Of a stretch of DNA of 64,000 nucleotides, positions 59,582 through 64,000 are shown one piece after another. The notes below the pieces were generated by a model that was given only the letters and a program-made list of their open reading frames with translations, was not told where the DNA came from and ran no database searches. How positions within the stretch are numbered: the stretch's first letter is position 1; each line of letters begins with the position of its first letter. The position numbers and the translations under genes are program-made. Location: NCBI GenBank assembly GCA_963575745.1, contig CAUYUJ010003615.1:1-64000 (forward strand). Reading direction: 5' to 3'. This DNA comes from Prorocentrum cordatum (lineage: Eukaryota; Sar; Dinophyceae; Prorocentrales; Prorocentraceae).

Positions 59582-60753
59582 TTCCGGCGCGCTGGGGGGC
59601 TAGTTGGCAAACAAATCTCGACGGATGTTTTGTCTTTTCTTGACATATTTAGCGTGGATTTCGAAATTCAACCATTCGTTAGAGCTCTAGTATTTTTTCT
59701 TCCATCTTCGATCTTATTCCCGCTCGCCATCTTAATCTCAGGTCGATCGGGTACCTGTTACTGCCAAAAAGCATCGGGGCGGGATCGGCTGTTTTGTGTC
59801 ATCTTGCCAGGTGCTGTCGGTTTTCTCAATTTAACTCGAGCTGTAGGAGAGCTACAGAGCTGGTATGCACACCTACTCCATCTAGAATCGCCAGGCGCTT
59901 TAGTGTCAAGTATCTAGATGTCTGAACTCGGTCTGCAACCAGAGCTGGGTCCGCGAAACTATTCGTACTCTGCTAACTTTATTGGAGATGATGATGAGTT
60001 TCTCGACCTAACTCGAGCTGCAGATGAGCTACAGAGCTGTTTGGCACAGCAATCGAAATGCCAACATCAGGCGCGCTAGACTGAAGTATCTAGATGCGTA
60101 AACCCGGTCTGCTACCAGGGCTGGGTCCGACAAAATCTTCGTACTCCTGCTACTTTTTCAGAGATGACGATGGTTTTCTTGACTGAACTCGAGCTACATA
60201 TTAGCTACAAAGCTGTTCGGCGGATGAATCGAAAGGAGATCATCAGAAGCGCTACTCTAAAGTATCTAGACGCCCGAACTCGGTCTGCTATCAGAGCTGG
60301 GTCCGAAAAAGTGTTCGTACTATGCAGTTTTTTAGAGAGATGGTGGTAACTTTCTTGAGACAGCTCGAGCTGCAAATGAACTGCAGAGCTGTTTTTGGTA
60401 CATCAATCGGAAGGAAGTCAGTGGACGCGTTAATCTCAGGTATCCAGATGCCCGAACTCGTCGCGCTGCCAGCTTTGGAACCAAAACAACTATTCGTATT
60501 CTTTTTTTTTTCAGAGATGGCGATGCCTTCCTTGATCCGCCTCCTCCTCCTCCAGCTGCTCCTCCTGCTCCTCCTTTTCTTCCTTGGCCTCCTCCATCTC
60601 CATTCTCCTCGCTCTTTCTTCTCCTGCAGTCCTCCTCCATGAAGCCGCGCCCTCGCGCGCGCGGGATGCGAGGTTGCCGCGGCCGCATTGCGCGGAGAAG
60701 CTCTACGAGTTCCCGGCGGTAACCAAGGTTGACGGTTTACCGACGGCTCCCAG
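59582..60753 (+). mobile_element. HelA copy 35, CTCC-rich tail subtype
   Basis: It starts TTCCGGCGCGCTGG at the internal TAATTCC site. Five diverged units with TATCTAGATG(C/T)CCGAAC, then the same CTCC-rich segment and GCGCGCGCGGG as copy 34. Terminal hairpin CCCGGCGGTAACC...TTTACCGACGG ends CCCAG at 60753. Recurrence at two loci marks a real subfamily. Confidence 0.75.
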
Positions 60754-61170
60754 TGTATTTCTATTGTTATTACGAATAATAAGTTCCCGGATAGCTCCTT
60801 GAGAGCTATAGGGTTTTAGATTAGAAGCTGGAGGCTGGTGGTGCCCGCCAGCAGCTCCTCCACGGCGATCCAGAATCGTCGCAGCGCCCTGTTGAAAAGC
60901 TTCCGCTCCAATACGTTCCCGTAGAACGTGTCCCAGGCCTTGCGCAGCCTCCCAGAAGGACCCCCAGGAAGTCTCCGGGCCGGGTTGGCCATGCCGGGAA
61001 ATTCGCAGAGGTAGGATCGCGACGTTGCCAGAGCTTCGATTTCAGCGTTCTCGTGGCCGCCCACCGCTGCCGCCGCCAGCGTCCGTCGCCGCCCGCCGCC
61101 GACTGCTGCCGCCCCAGCTGCCTCCTATCCGGGTTTTGGACGCCAACAAGTGTATTATTATTATTATTGC
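60754..61170 (+). repeat. RepD copy 7, between two ATT-rich direct repeats
   Basis: A diverged RepD (TTTTAGATTAGAAGCTGG to CCGGGTTTTGGACGCCAACAAG). Bracketing it are TGTATTTCTATTGTTATTAC and TGTATTATTATTATTATTGC, each continuing GAATAAT. The RepD palindrome is absent; GCCGCCGCCAGCG-type triplets occupy the 3' third. Confidence 0.6.
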
Positions 61171-61308
61171 GAATAATGGCGTGGCTTGCCGTGCCGTTGG
61201 ATGGCTACGTGCGCGAGCAGCGGCCTTGTGGTTTCACCCGCTTGCGTTCGCAGCCACGTCCGACGGTGTCAGGGCCGTCGTGTGTTCTGCTGCTCGGCTA
61301 TCTGGATT
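61171..61308 (+). other. Unassigned 138-bp spacer
   Basis: No similarity to the Hel, RepD or RepE families and no convincing open frame. Confidence 0.4.
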
Positions 61309-62035
61309 TGTCTCGTAGGGCTTCCCTAAGAGCGTTAGCGGCGAAGCTCGGAGATTAATTCCGGCGCGCTGGGGGGCTAGTTGGCAAAAAAATCTCCGGA
61401 AGTTTTTTGCATAATTTTGTTCGGTCTGTTCGATTTCTCGGAGTTTGAAGGGTTGTTAAAGCTCTAGTATTTTTAATTTCCATTCTCGATCTTATTCCCG
61501 CTCGCCATCTGAATCTCAGGTCGGTCGGGTACATATTACGGCCAAAAAGCACTCAGGCGCGATCGGCTGTTTTGTGTCATCTTGTAGGAGCTGTCGGTTT
61601 TCTGTACTTAACTCGAGCAGTAGGACAGCTACAGTAGGCACACCTACTCCATCTAGAATCGTCAGGCGCGTTAGTCTCAAGTATCTAGATGTCTGAACTC
61701 GGTCTGCTACCAGAGCTGGGTCCGCGAAACTATTCGTACTCTGCATTTTTTTAGAGATGGTGATGGTTTTCTTGATTGAACTGGAGCCTGAGAAGAGCTA
61801 CAGAGCTGTTTGTCACAATCGTCGGAAGAAAATCATCAGACGCGCTAGTCTAAAGTATCTAGACGCCCGAACTCGGTTTGCTACCAGAGCTGGGTCCGAC
61901 AAAATATTCGTGCTCTGCAGTTTTTGTAGAGATGGTGATGGTTTTTTGACTGAACTGGAGCTGGAGTTGAGCTACAGAGCTGTTTGTCACAGCAGTCGAA
62001 AGGAGCTCATCACCAGCAGCACCAGGCCTTGAAGA
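61309..62035 (+). mobile_element. HelA copy 36, tail missing
   Basis: Head TGTCTCGTAGGGCTTCCCTAAG with GAGCGTTAGCGGCGAAGC, conserved block (CGATCTTATTCCCGCTC) and three diverged units. Recognisable sequence stops near GAGCTCATCACC; no stem-loop is seen. Confidence 0.65.
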
Positions 62036-64000
62036 GGTCTCACGCGCTATTGCGGTTTCGGGAAGAGGAATAGCTCGCAGTCCGTGCACCGCCGAAACAT
62101 TCCAGGGCTCAGGGCAGCGGCGTGGGAGGGGGCTGACTGAGGAGGAATGAGTTGATGAGGCATGAGGCTGTCTCTGCGTCGCAGGTTTGACGACAGCAAT
62201 GTCGATGTTCGCTAGCGCCGAATGCTATCCGGATTTCGTGACTCCATTCCGCCGAGGGAGAGTGCTTGATCGTCTGCGCCGTCGCCATCCATCTTCGGCT
62301 CCCTCCTCCTCTCTCGCTTCCTCCGGCAGGTTTTGTTCAGGCTACGTTGTCGCGGTATGGGTGGGCCGCCCTTGTTTTTGCCGCGCGGTTGTCTTGCGGG
62401 GTTGCTTCCTGTTCGGCGTCATGTGTTTTGCAGCCCTCGTGCTTGATCTTCAGAGGCCTTGTATTGCACAGCCGGTGTCCGCGCTTCGGTTGGATTTCTG
62501 GGCTCGTCAGTTTGGCCTGTCTGCTGATTTCTCATGGGCGGCGGATGGCGGTCCGAGTCTTCGCATCTTTCGCCTTGCGCGTGCCGCTGATGCGTTCAGA
62601 GTGTGATCCGCGTTCCTCCTTCTCGTCATTCTTCTCCCGCTTCCCCTTCCTCCTCCTCCTCTCCGCTCTCTCTTGCGGCGCGCCCCCCCCTCTCCCTCGC
62701 TCGTTTTTTTCCCGCCCAAGCTGTTTTAGTTTCACCGTTTTGGCCCAACATGGTGCCGTGGGTACGGGTTCCGCAGCGCCGGTTTCACGTGTCCAGTTAT
62801 TCGTTTGTTGCGGGGTCGGCGGTTGAGCGGTGTTTGGCGCCTTCGAATTTTCTCAGAGACATTCTGAAGCTTGTGCGTTGGTCTTTACGTCTCTCCCATT
62901 CGGCCCTGGGCAGGTGTTTGATGGTTTGGTCGTGTGTCTGCGCCTTGAGATGAGCGCCCATCTGTCTCGGGTCGTGCTTCTTTTGATTCTGCCCTCTCTC
63001 TTGCGGCATCTGAGGTTCGGTGCGGCAGTCGGTTGGCTACGGCCACGTCGTCTTCTCCTCCTTGCTCTGGGAATGGCCTCTCCTTCTTCCCCCCCTCCCT
63101 GCGTGCTTCGCGTTCGTGTTCTTGGTGTCCTTGCGCGTCTCTGTAATGATGCTTCGTTGTCCGCTGTCGTTGTGTACTTTTGTTCTCCAATGGCCCTTCC
63201 TTCTTCAGAGGGGTTCGGGCTGAGAGATTGCCAAATATGTTATTGTAACGTTTTGTCCTTGTGGAATTTGCGCGCTGGCTCGGGGGGCGCGATGGCGGTG
63301 GCCAGCTCGTTTGAGTTACTGTGAGATCGTCTGGTGGGACGTCTGCGCCGTCTGGCGTTGCCCTAACATGTTTCTTGGTCTCGTTGAGTAACTGTGACAT
63401 TCTCAGCCCCGTGGTCTTACTGCAACATCGTAGTTTGTGTTTTGCTTCGGTTTTTTCGCAATAATGCAAACGCTTTTCTGCTGTGTATTTGGGCGCGGCT
63501 GCTATGGGGTTGCAGTAACTCGCGCGGGCGTTGCGATGCGTCGCCGCCTGCGCTCCACTGGCCGTTGCCTGGTGTTGCAGTAACTAATTCTCCCTTCGTT
63601 GTTGCGCGGCGCAGTTCCACGATTCCCCCTCCCCCGCCCCCGCCCCGAAACACTTGCAGCAACTATCTGCGCGTTGGTGGCGCCGCGCGGCTCCGTGCGT
63701 CGACGGGCGCCCATGCCCCAGTGTCGACCGGAAACCATATTGCATGATCTGCGTTTGATGCCGGATTTGCATTCTGCCGTCACCAATGGGAGGAATACTC
63801 GCGTATCCTTGCGTGGCAAGTTTGGGCACTGGGGTGGGGAAGTTTTGCGAGTAGCGATCTGTCAACTATCTCTAACTGTTGGGTGGCCGTCTCTGTGGGC
63901 GTGCCGGCCCAAGCGCCATCGCGTCCCACCCGCGTGGCCGGCCTGGTGATCCGTCGCTGGGGACACTGTGTCAGAATTCTTTGCGCGCTGGTCCATCCAG
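62036..64000 (+). other. Unrecognised sequence, no supported gene
   Basis: This 2-kb stretch lacks every repeat family seen in the rest of the window and is richer in C/T-rich runs (TTCCTCCTCCTCCTCTCC near 62645). Open frames up to about 190 codons exist on both strands but show no domain, and none is favoured by codon pattern. At 63308-63670 a motif close to TTGCAGTAACT or its complement recurs about six times at irregular spacing. It may be host intergenic or intronic sequence at the edge of the nested cluster. Confidence 0.4.

Noticed and set aside
62187-63324. Overlapping ORFs of 110-190 codons as host genes
   Set aside because: No recognisable domain, several frames equally open on both strands, and no splice or codon evidence that singles one out.

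Overview
The window looks like nuclear DNA of a dinoflagellate. The decisive signal is at 40100-40120: 21 of the 22 bases of the dinoflagellate spliced leader (CCGTAGCCATTTTGGCTCAA then G), at the 5' end of a non-LTR retrotransposon. I find no convincing host gene, rRNA, tRNA or CRISPR array. Nearly all of 1-62035 is mobile or repeated DNA. Most long open frames are chance translations of repeats.

The main component is a set of related, non-coding, nested elements with working labels HelA, HelB and HelC. A full copy begins TAACTCGTAGAGCTTCC (HelA) or TACCTCGTAGAGCTCTTC (HelB/HelC). It ends with an inverted match of that head (GGAAGCTCTACGAG or GAGCTCTACGAG), then a terminal stem-loop (CCGGCGGTAA, a short loop containing GGTTGACGG, TTACCGCCGG) and a final CCAG followed by T. 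HelA (about 1.0-1.45 kb) carries a core of about 177-bp tandem units; HelB and HelC (about 400 bp) lack it. Several copies sit inside others so cleanly that the empty site can be read from the flanks, with no target duplication and usually between two T's. This architecture matches non-autonomous Helentron/DINE-1-type rolling-circle elements, although no Rep/helicase gene is present. RepD is a GC-rich 250-370 bp repeat with a 30-bp palindrome. RepE is a 77-bp minisatellite block.

Three retroelements and one retroelement fragment (40087-46003 plus; 22763-25845 minus; 51215-52861 plus; 34791-34845 minus) all lie at the same position, CGGCGGT|RA, in the loop of a Hel terminal stem-loop, in the same orientation as the host element. 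Retro1 is the autonomous type: ORF1, an APE-type endonuclease, a reverse transcriptase and a C-terminal RNase H. The RNase H catalytic motifs of Retro1 and Retro3 occur in circularly permuted order. Retro2 and Retro3 lack a reverse transcriptase. They share the insertion site with Retro1, and Retro2 also shares 3'-UTR motifs, so they were probably moved in trans.

Layout: 1-20911 mainly plus-strand Hel elements; 20912-26042 minus-strand Hel elements with Retro2; 26043-28527 a plus HelA split by RepE; 28528-36697 mostly minus; 36698-40086 plus HelA; 40087-46003 Retro1; 46037-55100 plus HelA/B/C with Retro3; 55100-62035 a mosaic of Hel, RepD and RepE; 62036-64000 unrecognised sequence. Boundaries of truncated copies are good to roughly 5-30 bp. 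Junctions quoted with exact coordinates were read base by base.
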